A DNA stretch of 64,000 bases from Knufia peltigerae (lineage: Eukaryota; Ascomycota; Eurotiomycetes; Chaetothyriales; Trichomeriaceae): positions 62,001 through 126,000 of the forward strand of contig JAPDRN010000052.1 of assembly GCA_030247855.1 (NCBI GenBank). Reading direction: 5' to 3'. Both the position numbers and the translations under genes were made by a program. Shown one piece after another: positions 22,568-35,500 of this stretch. The notes under the pieces were generated by a model, which searched no databases, was not told the origin of the DNA, and worked only from the letters and a program-made list of their open reading frames with translations. How positions within the stretch are numbered: position 1 is the stretch's first letter; each line of letters opens with the position of its first letter.

Positions 22568-23368
22568 ATAGCCTTTGCTTCTACGTGAGTTTGTGCGGGA
22601 TTTGGTCTTGTGGTAGTAATAGGCTTGAAGCGGGTGGATACATAATGAACAGGATGTGCGAGATGTATAACATTGTACAATATGGGAAACTTGATAGTCA
22701 TTCCCCTCTGGAAATGGAAAAGCCTCTCTGCCATTTGTGCGAATGAGCTTTTTACCGTCTATGAATTTCTCTATGATGGAGCTGCCGTTGGATCGCATTG
22801 TGCCGTCGCCGGCGGATCCAGGTAAACAATGCTGTATGTCCTGTGTATATTTTCACATGGAACACTATCCGACCGAGGTCCTCGTCAAGATCATCCGCAC
22901 TAAGTGACGCATTTTAAGATCCATCGAGAACTTGGCTCGACAGTGATTGATCAGTGAGTGATGAAAATACGAAGTACGGAGTTGGTGGAGTTATTTAGTC
23001 GGCAATCTAAAGGGTCCATGCCCGATGAAAATCTCACGCTAACATGAAGATATCATACGATCCTAACATGCCCTCGACTGTGATTTTCCCTTACTGGACA
23101 CCATCCGTACCAAAGAGTCAGAAGATTCAAACGCCCGTGCATTATGCATAAATTACTCGGAGCCGAGGATCTCATGGTTCTCGTTGTGGGGAGTTTGTTT
23201 GGATTTTGGCCAGACCGTATTATGTTCTGCGGCATTTGGCGGATTGACTATAAATTTACTCTTGTAGGACTGTGCTCCCCGATCTCATCTCATCATATAC
23301 GGTAAGAAGTCGCTTTTGGTACAATGTGTGAGAACAAGTCGAAATAGAGAAATTCGCACGCGATTGTC
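22568..23368. other. Intergenic region
   Basis: About 800 bases between co-oriented RSM22 and the ABC transporter gene. No gene was recognised. It contains a near-match (TACGGAGTT) of the recurrent TACGGAGTA element around 22975. Confidence 0.55.
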
Positions 23369-26300
23369 ATGCAGTCCAACGATGGCGTACACGCTGGATC
23401 CGAGCCAGACAACATTTCTGACTCCAAGCTCGACGATTCTCTCGGTGACTCGAATGTCGACGACGAGATGCACACAGATTTTGACCTGCGCTCCATCAGG
23501 TCAATGTCAAGCTCTGGGGACTATGAAGCCATTGTGGCAGCCGATCGTGCAGAGCTCACGCGGGTAGCAAGTGAGGCAAAGGTATACATCACCAACCACA
23601 GCACACCCACGCCGTCGAGGTAATCACCGCTGATTCATCCAATGCTTACAGCGAGGGGAAGTCCATGATCCTACATTGGACCCGTTTGATCCAGCCTTCG
23701 ATGTGTACAGATGGGCCAGGATGATCCTTCGTGCAGCCGAGGGAGCCAAGGTCAAGTTTCGTCGGGCCTCGATCACTTTCAAGAACCTGAGTGTCACTGG
23801 TTCCGGTATTGCCATGAACCTTCAACCCACAGTCGCATCGTATCTTCTGGCTCCATTGCGTCTTCGAGAGTGGCTTCGCCTCGTAAAGAAGCCCCAACGA
23901 GATATTCTCAAGGAGTTTGACGGCCATGTGAACCCGGGAGAAATGCTGTTGGTCCTGGGACGTCCCGGAAGTGGTTGCTCAACACTCCTAAAGACATTGG
24001 CGGGAGAATTATTCGGTTTGAAGGTGGGAGAAGGCTCTGACATACATTATAGCGGTATGCGCCTCCCGTTCTTTCTGGGCTTTGCACGACAGTCTAACAT
24101 AGCCACAGGAATTCCTCAACGCGAGATGATCAAACATTTCCGAGGGGAAATTGCATATAATGCAGAGATCGAAAGACATTTTCCACACCTGACGGTCAAG
24201 CAGACACTAGAGTTCGCCGCAGCCATGCGGACACCCCCGAATCCGCTCCTGGGAGAGTCGCGGACCGAGCATGTCTCGAGAATGGCCGCAGTTGCAATGG
24301 CGGTATGTGGCTTGACCCATGTTCAGAACACCCGAGTCGGTAATGAGTATGTTCGAGGCGTATCAGGAGGAGAAAGAAAGGTAACGATACTGTCTTTTCC
24401 TTTGCTCATGCGGGGATTCGCTAATCCGACTCAACAGCGTGTCAGTATTGCCGAGATGATATTGGCATTCTCGCCTGTTGGCTGCTGGGACAATAGCACC
24501 AGAGGCCTTGACTCTGCGACTGCCCTCTCGTTTATCCGCACTCTCAGACTTTCTGCTGATTTGACTGGATCTGCTCATGCCGTCGCCGCATATCAAGCAT
24601 CTCAATCCATGTACGATACATTCGACAAGGTTGTCGTCTTATACGAGGGCAGAGAAGTCTTTTTCGGGCCAGTCAATGCTGCCAAGGAGTACTTTACGAC
24701 CATGGGCTGGCTTTGTCCCGCCCGACAGACGACACCTGATTTCCTGACCTCCGTTAGCAACCCACAGGAGAGAAAGGCTCGCCCTGGATATGAAGAAAAG
24801 GTTCCGCGGACTGCGGCTGAATTCGAAAATTACTGGCAAAAGTCAGAACTCCGCAAGACACTTCTACAAGAAATTGCAACCCACGAAGAGAAGGTGCTAG
24901 ACACCGATGCTGCTCATGAGTTCAAGGTGGCCCGTCGAGCAGTGCAGTCCCACCATGTCCCACCGAGTTCTCCTTACACGGTGTCCATCTTGTCACAGAT
25001 CAATATCTGTACGAAGCGTGGCTTCCAGCGTCTTTGGAACGAAAAGGTGATACGACTCACCTTGGTCATCGGACAAGGCAGCATGGCACTGATCATCGGC
25101 TCCGCCTTTTTCGGCATGGTACAAGACACGAGCAGCTTTTTCGCCAAAAGTTCAGTCATCTTCTCTGCGGTCCTACTCAATGCCCTGGTTGCGGTTACGG
25201 AAATCAATCGGTTGTATGATCAACGGCCGATTGTCGAGAAGCAGGTTTCCTATGCGTAAGTGACTGTTCTCAATGGCACTGGTAAGGAGCGTACTAACCT
25301 TGGAAAGATTTTACCATCCGTTTACAGAGGCTCTGGCCACGGTGATAGCGGATCTACCGGTTCAAATACTGACGGCGGTAATTTTCAACGTCACTCTGTA
25401 TTTCTTGGGAGGCCTCAGAAGGGAGGCTGCGCAGTTTTTCATCTTCTTCCTTTTCGCCTTTCTGACCAGACTGGCCATGACGGGACTTTTCAGGTCCATC
25501 GGTGCAGCCACCAAAACCATTTCCCAGGCACTCGCCATCGCCGCAGTGTTGGTGCTAGCGATTGTGATCTACACAGGTTTCACTATTCCACGACCTAACA
25601 TGCATCCTTGGTTAAAATGGGTCAGCTGGATCAATCCTATAGCGTATTCGTTCGAATCCATGCTGGTCAACGAGTTCCATGGCCAACAATTTCCATGTGG
25701 CAGGTGAGCAAAAATGACTGTCTGACAGCCTATGTGCACTTGTGCTGACGACAAACAGCTATGTCCCGGCATACCCGCAGTTGGTCGGAGACACATTCAT
25801 CTGCTCCGTTCCTGGATCCGTTGTCGGACAGTACACGGTGTCCGGCGACGCGTATATGCAGTCATCCTTCAAGTACAGCTACGACCATATTTGGAGGAAT
25901 CTTGGGATCCTGATTGGCTTCCTGGCATTCTTCATGGTGACTTATCTGGGTATTACTGAGATCAACTCGAAATCTACGAGCAAGGGTGAAGTTTTATTGT
26001 TTCGTCGTGGACACGTACCCGCGTACATCGAGAATGGCCTCAGGAAATCAGACCAGGAATCATCCGGTACTGGAGCTCCAGTCTTGGAGAAGGACACCTC
26101 CGAAGAGAAAGATGTCCAAGCAATCGAACCACAGACGGCCATTTTCACGTGGCGCGACGTCAATTATGATATACCCGTCAAGGAAGGCACCCGAAGGCTC
26201 CTTGATCATGTTTCTGGCTGGGTCAAACCGGGGACATTGACTGCGTTGATGGGTGTCTCGGGTGCAGGTAAAACGACTCTACTTGATGTGTTGGCTCAGC

Positions 26301-28712
26301 GTACGTCAATTGGAGTCATCACCGGCGACATTTTTGTGGATGGGAAGGCGTTGGATGCAAGTTTTCAAAGGAAAACAGGCAAGTATTTTCTATGATGTGA
26401 TTGCTGTGATCAGAGTCAGTAGTAGACTAACCCTGGAAAACACAGGCTACGTTCAACAACAAGACCTTCACTTGGAAACGTCGACTGTTCGGGAGGCATT
26501 ACGTTTCAGTGCAGTTCTTCGCCAACCAAAGTCTGTCTCTCGAGAGGAGAAATACAAATACGTGGAAGAAGTGATCAAGGTAGACCTGTCTCGCTCCCCT
26601 TGGTTCTAGTATTCTTGCTGACACTCCCCCGAAGATGCTCAATATGGAAGACTTTGCCGAGGCGGTCGTGGGCGTACTGGGAGAAGGCCTCAACGTCGAA
26701 CAACGCAAGCTCCTCACCATCGGCGTCGAGCTCGCGGCGAAACCTGCACTGCTGTTCTTCCTGGATGAACCCACCAGCGGCCTCGATTCTCAATCGAGTT
26801 GGTCGATCCTTCGATTCCTCCGCAAGTTGGCGGACCATGGCCAAGCCGTACTGTCGACGATCCATCAACCCAGTGCCATGCTTTTCCAAGAATTCGACCG
26901 ACTCCTTTTCCTCACCACCGGCGGCCGACCAGTGTACTTTGGCGAAATCGGCTCCAATTCGGAAACCCTCGTCAGCTATTTTGAGAAACACGGAGCCAGA
27001 CATTGTAGCGAATCCGAGAATGTGGCCGAGTACATTCTGGAAATTGTCGGGCCCGAAGCTGCCGCTCAGGGCCACCTCGACTGGGTCGACATATGGAGGT
27101 CTAGCGACGAAAACAAGGCCATGCTTGAAGAACTAGACCGGATCAACATCGAGAGGAGCAATGCCACCGATCAGAACCAAACCCGGACCGTCGCGGGCAA
27201 AGACGACGACATCAGCCAATTTGCCATGCCTGTTCGAACCCAGATATATTACAACACCATCCGAGCCTTTCAACAATACTGGAGGACGCCAGGTTATATT
27301 TGGCACAAGTTGGCCTTGGGTATCGCGTCAGCGCTGTAAGTGACACGTCGTGATGTCTCTGTCATAAAGTTACTGGTCGGTAAGCAGTACAGCTGACATG
27401 GTTTCCCCAGGTTCATCGGATTCTCATTCTGGCAATCGAACAGTTCCCAACAAGGCCTACAAAACGTCTTGTTCAGTGTCTTCATGCTCACGGCCATCTT
27501 TACGGCCTTGATTCAACAAATCATTCCTCGTTTCGTCATTCAACGGTCCTTGTACGAGGTCCGAGAACGTCCATCCAAGACTTATTCTTTTGTCGCTTTC
27601 CTCCTGGCAAATGTCATAGTCGAGATCCCTTACCAGGCTCTTTTGGGTCTCATGGCATATGCTTCATATTTTTATTCGGTTTTTGGGTGAGTCTTGACAT
27701 TTCCATCCGCGCCCTCCCCCCCTTTTCCTTTGGTCTATCGATCTACCTATAACCCTATTCTTGCATTGTTATAGTATTGAATTGTGCTGACCTTTATGAT
27801 CGTCTTGATTAGTATTCAATCATCCGAAAGACAAGGATTGGTCATGTTGTTTTGTATTCAATTTTTCGTCTACGCAAGCACATTTTCTCAAATGGTAATC
27901 GCCGCGTTACCGGACGCCGAAACCGCAGGTATCATTGCCACCTTGATGTTTGCAATGTGTGTTATTTTTAATGGGTGAGTGTTGACGTCTTTTTTTTCTC
28001 TCCACTTTTTCGGTGCTTCTCTTTTCTTTTTGTTCTTCTCGAACCCACGACTAACCACTTTTTATTTCTCAGTGTCCTGCAACCACCCGACGCCTTGCCA
28101 GGGTTCTGGATGTTCATGTACCGAGTCAGTCCTTTTACTTACATCATCGACGGGATCGTCGGGACGGCCTTGCACGGCCGACGGGTGGTTTGCGCGTCGA
28201 ACGAATTGAGTGTCTTCGATCCACCGCCGAACATGACCTGCGGTCAATACTTGGAGCCGTACTTGGAAAGAGCACCGGGAACTCTGACGAACCCATCGGC
28301 CACCAGCGGCTGTTCTTATTGTCAGTTGACGGTGGCCGATCAGTATTTGGTCCCCCGAGGTATCGAGTGGTCCTTGCGGTGGCGAAACTTCGGTCTCGTT
28401 TGGGCCTATGTCGTTTTCGACCTGGTCATGATACCGATCTTGTATTACACCTTTCGTATGAAAAAGTGGGGTGGGAAGGTCTCCGTCGGCAAGGGTGGTG
28501 TACAACATCACAAACACCAACGCGAACACGAACACGAACAACAGGGACCGAAACAACAAGACCAAAAGCGAGAACGACGAGAAAAACCACCATTGCAAAA
28601 TCAATTCTTCGGGTGGCTCAAGACGATGGGTAAATGGTGTCACACGATCGTGACGGGACGTGAACACAAGGTGCCTTTTCACAAACGTGCAGAGAATGCC
28701 AGGTTCTTGTGA
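23369..28712 (+). CDS. PDR-type (ABCG) full-size ABC transporter
   Basis: Eleven exons join in frame to 1544 residues: 23369-23581, 23652-24054, 24109-24380, 24438-25255, 25308-25703, 25759-26378, 26446-26579, 26635-27335, 27411-27686, 27813-27974 and 28073-28712. The order is NBD-TMD-NBD-TMD, as in pleiotropic drug resistance pumps. NBD1 has the family's degenerate Walker A (GRPGSGCST, Cys for Lys), VSGGERKRVSIAE after splicing, and a degenerate Walker B (CWDNSTRGLDS). NBD2 has GVSGAGKTTLLD, LNVEQRKLLTIGVEL, FFLDEPTSGLDS and the H-loop STIHQPS. TMD2 includes YGIQSSERQ-like and VLQPPDALPGFW stretches that are PDR hallmarks. Intron 6 (26379-26445) has a GC donor. Introns 2 and 3 are multiples of three without stops, so the genomic frame reads through them. 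Predicted plasma-membrane efflux of hydrophobic compounds; the substrate is unknown. The His/Gln-rich C-terminal linker is unusual but not diagnostic. Confidence 0.92.
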
Positions 28713-29515
28713 GAAAACCCAACAACCACTGGGGCGGTTATGTAGATATTGTGTCTGGAGAATTTTAAACTTCCGAGTCCTTGAAAATGCGAATTCAAGT
28801 CACATTCTTCTTCGTTTTCCAACTTCAAAGGTCGATACCCTGACCTTGGCGCAGGTGATCAGACAATCCAAACCAACTACATATATATACATATATACAT
28901 GGTGTAAATTCCGTCGAGTTTCCTCCTAGCGAATTCAAGATCAGAGAGAATGTTTCATTCTATACACATGTGTAATGGAATTCGTCTAGACAAGAAGGAA
29001 AAGAAATGTGTGTGTGTGTGTGTGTGTGTGAGAAGGAGAAGAAAGAAATATAAGAAAAAAGGAGTCGAGACTCGAGAGAGACATTAGAATAGAAAACCAA
29101 AAATAAGAAAAATAAAAAAAGGGGGGTGTTGTGGTGTAGCACACAAAACAAACCCCAACAAAACCAAACAGATAAACGAAAATACAATAGGGGGTATTAT
29201 CTGGCCAGCAAGCAACAATTGACAGTGACAGTGACAATGACAGACTGTTTTGAAAAACCAAAACATCGAAAAAAGATCAACGCTTGCCAATCCATGCCCA
29301 TGCACAAAAATCAGACTACACAAATTTCTTTCCACTATTCAATTTTCTGGCTTCTCCTTCTCCTTTTCCATTTCCTCCTCAAGTTCACGCTTGCTCCAAC
29401 AGTCAGAGCTGGTCATTAATGTAAATTGCCGTGCGGTTTTGGTTGAAAAATTTGGGACTTGACATCCGAGTGAACCCGCAATTCTGTTCACAGACATTGT
29501 TCCGTACAAGTCCGC
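28713..29515. other. Convergent intergenic region with simple repeats
   Basis: About 800 bases between convergent genes. It holds ATATAC runs near 28879, a (TG)12 microsatellite (29007-29030), purine-rich tracts and a TGACAG-type run near 29220. No gene was recognised. Confidence 0.7.
29007..29030. repeat. Microsatellite (TG)12
   Basis: Twelve uninterrupted TG dinucleotides in the 3' intergenic region between the PDR transporter and the coiled-coil gene. Confidence 0.95.
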
Positions 29516-32500
29516 TTAATCTGCAGAAGTCACAGGTTCATTCTCGTCCTGAAATCTTCGTGCCGTCATATCTTTGCCATCAAGAGGTGATGCGTCTTCG
29601 TCAACATCATCCGTAAGGTCAAGACTAGGTCGCTTCGGTTGGGTGGGTGTATGTGGTGATTCGGCTCTGAGAGGTCGAGGTTCGGATTGCGAACTATCAA
29701 CTCGCTTGTCTGAATGTCTACTTGAGAGTGCTCGTGGTTGTGAGCTATAACCTCTCAATGGTCGTGCTTCTGAACTCGTCTTTCGAGCTGCCGCTGCCGC
29801 TGCTGCGAGTGGTCTCGCGCTTGGAGGAGGCATATCCCCAGACCCTGTTGCTTTCTGAGCGGTGCCTGGTGGCGTAATGATGCCTGAGAGAAAGCTGTTC
29901 GGACTTCCGCTGGTCGACCTCGTGGGTGTTTGAGTGCCCAGATTGGTGGCCAGATCAGACAATGCTCCGATTGAGGTATCACGAGCCCTACGCCAGTTGC
30001 CCCACGCCGCCGCCGCTGCCATTGGTAATGCTCGGGGCGACTGGGCATAGCTGGTCAGGGTTGAGATTGACGGGAAAGAACTTGATAGGCCGGCAGATGC
30101 GCGTTCTCTCAGCTGTTGTTCCATTTGTAGATTTGCCTTCAACCTGATCGCAGCATCCTTAACTGTCTCTCGATCAAAATCAGGCTGGGAAACAGAATGG
30201 ATAATTTCTTCCAGATCATCCATGCGCACGCTGAGCAACTCTCGAAGCCAGCCAATCTCGGTCTCACGCTCTTTCAACTTGTTCGGTGCATCTTTGTCCA
30301 CGGCGGTGAGTTCAGCTTCTAGGCTTTCAATCTTTTGCTCACGATTTTGCAATTGATCCTGCAAGACCATGATGGACTCGCGCAGGGCTTGTGGAGAGAT
30401 CTTTTCGGGAACCTCGGTCCCTTTGACAAACGAGATCGAAGCACTTGTAGCACGTTGTGGTGGAGACGCAACGACTGAAGACGCCGGGGTCGGTAGGTTG
30501 ACACCTTTGGCAGTAGCGGCTTCAACTGCAGCACGAGCTGCGGATTTACTAATCTCCAATCTTTCTTCAAGATCAGTGATCTTGCCTTCTAGATGTTTCA
30601 CCTTATCTTCGGACAAGCTGAGTTTCTCATTGAAATGGTGTTCAAGCCTCGTTCTGTTGTCGAACGAGTTGTGCAGCTCGCGAGTATGGCGATCGCGAAG
30701 ATCATTCAGTTTCTTCTCATGAGCCTGATGTTGGTCTTCCAGAGCGCTTTCTCTCTTTTCATTTGCTTCGCGGATTGCCTCTTTGTGCGCTTCCACAGTT
30801 TCTGAAAGAAGAGCATCATGCTTAGCTTTTTGATCCTCAATATCAAGCTCTGCATGATCAAGGCGACTCTGCAGTCGTGAGATTTGAGCCTCCGAATCTG
30901 TCTTGATGCTCTGAAGTTGTCCACGCGCACTTTCCAATTCAGCCTGCAACTTCACTGTTGCCGTTGCCAGTTCTGAATCTTTGGTGTTGATTATGTTGGT
31001 CAATTCCCGATCAAGGTTGAAAGCTTTGATATCCAGGGCCCGGTTTTCTTCTCGAAGAGTCGCGACAAGCTCGTTCAATCTGGTCACATCTAATTGAGTT
31101 TGCTCCAGAAGAGGCTTGACTTGAAGATTGGCTCGAAGTTCCTTGTCCATGGCATGAAGCTCTTCTTCGGTCTTTTCACGATGCCGGCGTTCGAGATCAA
31201 CCTGGTGTTGGACCTGGGTAAGTCTTCCGAGAAGCTCATGTTCCTTACGACGCCAGTCCGCTTGCTCCGCATGCAGGTCTTCGACGGCTTGAGTCATTTG
31301 TGACTGCAGACGTTCAATTTTGTTTCTTAGAGACTGCCGAGAATGAGATTGATCATCGAAGTGTTGCTGCAACTCTTGGAAGGCGTGCTTGAGCTCCTTG
31401 TTCTTTTCTCGTTCGGAACGAATATCTTCTCGCCATTGATCACTTGAGACACGATATTCTTCAAGCGTGCTCTCGAGGGCAGTGTTCCTAAGACCCAGCG
31501 CTTCGACTTCTTCCTGCGCTTTCTCATACGACTTCTTTTCCTCGAGATAAGCCACTAGCGTCTGTTGAGCTTCTTCGGATGATTCCCGGTGCTGCGCGGC
31601 TTCTTCTTCTGCAATACGCAAGCGAACCTTCAGCTCTGCAACTTGCTCCTCTGCCTTTCGGCGAAGTTGAACCTCCTCAGCAGCATGCTCTTTCGACATC
31701 TGCAGCATAGACTCGAGGCCATCAATCTGAGGTTTGTACTTTTGCTCCGTAGACTCGTGCTCCTGCTGAACACGCGAGCCGCGTAGGCGAGGGTGATGAG
31801 AAATTACTTCCTCTACAATTGTTTTGAGCTGATTTTGTGTATTTTGAGATCCTGCTTGTTGCGCCATCTCTCTCATCTCTTGGACAATTGCGTTGAGCTC
31901 GGCAACATTGATTAACTGTTGAGGTGGCTGGGCTGGCTGGTATGCGGCAAGAGCTTCAGCAACAGCAGCACGAATCTTGGATTGTCTGCGCTCATTCCTT
32001 CTTGCGACAGGAGATTTCGATCTGTAGGCCGCAAAGCCCTCGAATGCGTCATAGTCGTCCTCATCATCAGCGTCGGAATGTTTGAGGTCTGTAGAGACAC
32101 TACGGCCACTGCTCTTGGGCCTTACTCCTCCTGCCATGAAAGTGAGAGATTCTTGAATGGTATGAAGAGTTCGTTCAAGCGGGCCTAGACGATTCTCGAG
32201 AATGCCATCCACTAAGTCGTTCACATGTCCGTCGAAGAACTGAGATCGCAGTTGCAGTTTTGCGGCTTCTGGAGCTGACATTGTATCTTCCCAGTCACTC
32301 ACGTCTTCTCTGCCTGTATTCAGTTTGTGGACTCCAATGCCCAAACCGATTGATGGTGCTGCATGGGAGGCATCATTGTGAGCCGAATGCTCCTGAGGTC
32401 GTGGTGGGCTGGGGCTGGGAGCATCACTTCGGAAATTATCTCCCAGGCGCATGTCAACCAGTGGTGTAGATTGAATAGGTGTGTCGTTACGCTCAATGCC

Positions 32501-35500
32501 GAGCTCTGGGTATACCTCAAACTGCTTCATAACAGCATCAATTTCCTCAAACGAAGGCAAAGGATCATCGTGGTGGCGCAATGTCAATCGAGGCATATCA
32601 AGCTCAATTTCGTCATGATACGGCTGCTCATGCTTTTCAGCGGGTCCTTCTTCTGTCACTTCAACCGTTTCGGCCTCGTAGGCGTCCAGATTGGAGCTTC
32701 GCTCTCCTTTCTGCGACTCGATTTCTTCGTCGGTCGATGGCTCTTCAATGACCTCCACGATTTCCTCCTTGTCGCTTAGTGAATCGTTGTCTTTCTCGAC
32801 ATAATGGTACAAATCCGCCGGAGGTGAAGACAGGCTTGCAGTAAGGTCAGCAGAAGATTGAGGAGGGCTTGATGATACTGCGTATTTCGAGGCCTCCAAT
32901 CCTCTCGGCTTCGGCCTAGCTGGGGTCTTTGCAGCCGACGAGGTATACGGGCTAGACGAAAGAGGTTTATATTCAAATGGTTTTGCGAGTGCTGACAAGG
33001 AAGATTTAGGCTTCCGGATGGGTGGTCTTGTTGACTTTTCAACTTTCGTAGGCGTAGCTGGTTCATCTTTTACCTCATCTTTCATCTGCTGTTCAATAGA
33101 GTGCACAGGTTTCTCGGGCTGCGTATCGAAAGCAGGTCGAGCTTCATTGAATTTGGCAACATCTTCTTGATTCTTCATGGTGAACTCCTGGTCGGTCTCT
33201 TGACTAGCATCCATGTCTTCTTCAGGCAATGGTGCGTCCAGGGAGGTCTCCAATGGGGTTTCATCGGCAGGAATGTAAGACCAGCCATCCGATGGTTTCT
33301 TCGGGCTCTCTGGTGGTGGTCCATTTTGATCGATATCGTCAACAATTTGTGACAAAATTCTCTCGTGGTGGAAAGGTGCCGACTGAGCGTATACCGGGCT
33401 CTTATCCCCATCGCTGTCAGTTCGACGAGCCCTCTTTTGTCGGTCGCTAGGCGCCATAGGCCGGCCAGAGTCATCTATCTCATCCTCGTATTCACTTGTG
33501 AGTGGACTTTGGTCTTGTGTTTCCTTATGCTTAGGAGCTTGGATAGGAATAGGTTTGCCTGCCCTCCTCGTCACCTTTGATGTTGGATCAATGACCACGT
33601 TACCAAAGATACTGTTTGTGATATCAGTATTTGTGACTGCAGGAGTGCCTTCTTCAGCCCGGAAATTCGTCCTTGGTGAGCTTGACGGATTGAAGACAGG
33701 CGCTTCTACGTTGAAGGTGGCAGAACTAAACCTAAACTGTGTCTCCTTTGGGGTCTTTTGCGATGTGAGGGAAGGCGTAAAGGCCGGAGCATCCGCATTC
33801 AGCGATAAGCGATTTTTGACTGAAGATTTTCGCGACACCGGGGCTTGTGGTGACTGGGAGAAAGCAAATGGTTTGAAATCGCTACTATCCCCGAATGCAA
33901 AGTTCGAACTTGAGAATCCAGCCTGTGGATCAAACTCTTTCGCCTGCACATTAAGCTTCGACGTTGATGAAGTGGATTCCAGGGCTGGTTTTGATTCTGC
34001 TTTTGCTGCGTCGCTCAATGCCTGCCAATTCACGAATGGATTTTTGTCTTCCAGCAGCATTGGAGTCGCTGCAATGCTTGGGTTGGTTTCGATCTCAGAT
34101 CGTTCATCTGCGGCAGACATAGTCTCCGGTCTTCTTAGAATGGGGGGCTCATCGTCTATCATGGAGCTTTTCCTGGATGAAAGTTGCACACTTTCTGCCT
34201 GCTCGCCGGTGGTGGTAGCGCCACGCGCGCGAGATGCTGCCTCTGCCTCATCGACACCTCGTTGCAGAGCCATGCTGAGGTTATGCCGATGGCTCTTTGG
34301 CGTAGGGTGGGCAATCTCAATAGGAGGCGGCGAAGGCACCCGATTCTCTGGTGTACGTACGTGGATATCGGTATGCTGAGGGACGGCTGAGCCAAGGGTC
34401 TGCTGATGGCGATGGCCACGGCTTACGTTGCTGTCTGGCGACACTGGGCCATAACGTTTGGAGTCAGGTACAAAGTTCACTCTCTGGCCAGGACCGTGTT
34501 GTGGTTGAGGAGACAAAACCTCGCCCAAGTTTGGCAACGGCAAGGGATGATTCGGTGAGAAGCTGTTTTGCCGTGAGGATAGTAGTGGCACATTTGATCG
34601 AGAGCCGTGTCCAAACGAGCTTGCTTGGGATATAGACCCGTCGAATGGTGATGTAATTCGCCCATAGGCATTCTGAGGTACGACGGATGCCTTGTACCCA
34701 TGTCCCTGCAAAGGTCTTGGCATAGCAGCGTATTGAGAAGAGGTCATAGATCCAGGTTGTGGGCTGATTCCCGCAGACGACATCAAAGACGGAGAAAAGG
34801 GGTTGCTCGTCGCCCGAAGAGGATTGCTTGCCGATGAAGACGACAAGACGGGCGGCGAAGGCGCCAACGCTGGATATCCGGATGAAACTCGACTCAAACT
34901 TGTCGAAAAGGGCGACTTGGTCGATGGAGGTGCCTCCGAGTTACTTGGACTCACACCCAGTGCGCGAAGTTTCTCCTCCTTGAGAAAGCTGACAAAAGCG
35001 TTCCATTCGTCCTGGTCTGGGATACGAACTTGGTATTTGCGCATTGTTCGTTCGGTTCGCATATCTGCTGGATCTGGATACACCGGTCGGCTCTGCCCAC
35101 TAGAATTCGATGGCAGTCCATCCGCAATATCGGTGAGCTCAAAGCCATTCACATCGTAGCCTGCTTTCGCCCACCCCTCAACGCGTTCCTTGATGTCTTG
35201 TGGTGTGAGTAGAGGCGGGAGACCAGCAGCTTCGCGGTCCGTGAGCGGTAATGCGATGATGCAGGTCTTACCCTTCCACACCACCTTTTTCTTGGGCCGC
35301 TGATATGACTGCATGGAAGTGACTCGAAGTCGCTGCTGTTCCGAGGTTGGGCTGGCCATCGCTTTCTGCTCCTCTCCAGGCGCAATGGGTCGTGATGGTG
35401 GGTCAGGAAGAGGCTTTTCCCCTGTTCCGGTGCTCTCTGATTCCAGTTCCGCCATAATGTCCTCGACGGCAGGAGACAGTAGTCGCCGCGAAAAGCCTGG

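Noticed and set aside
23940..24540. Degenerate Walker A/B in NBD1 of the ABC transporter as a sign of decay
   Set aside because: Cys for Lys in Walker A and the WDNSTRGLDS Walker B are normal for fungal PDR pumps.
23676..25259. Continuous 527-codon frame in the ABC transporter suggesting few introns
   Set aside because: Introns at 24055-24108 and 24381-24437 are multiples of three without stops; removing them restores conserved NBD1 sequence (GGERKRVSIAE).
28062..28682. 206-codon minus-strand frame
   Set aside because: Antisense to the last exon of the PDR transporter.
33498..34379. 293-codon plus-strand frame
   Set aside because: Lies antisense to the 2230-codon coiled-coil gene; its composition mirrors that gene and no domain is present.
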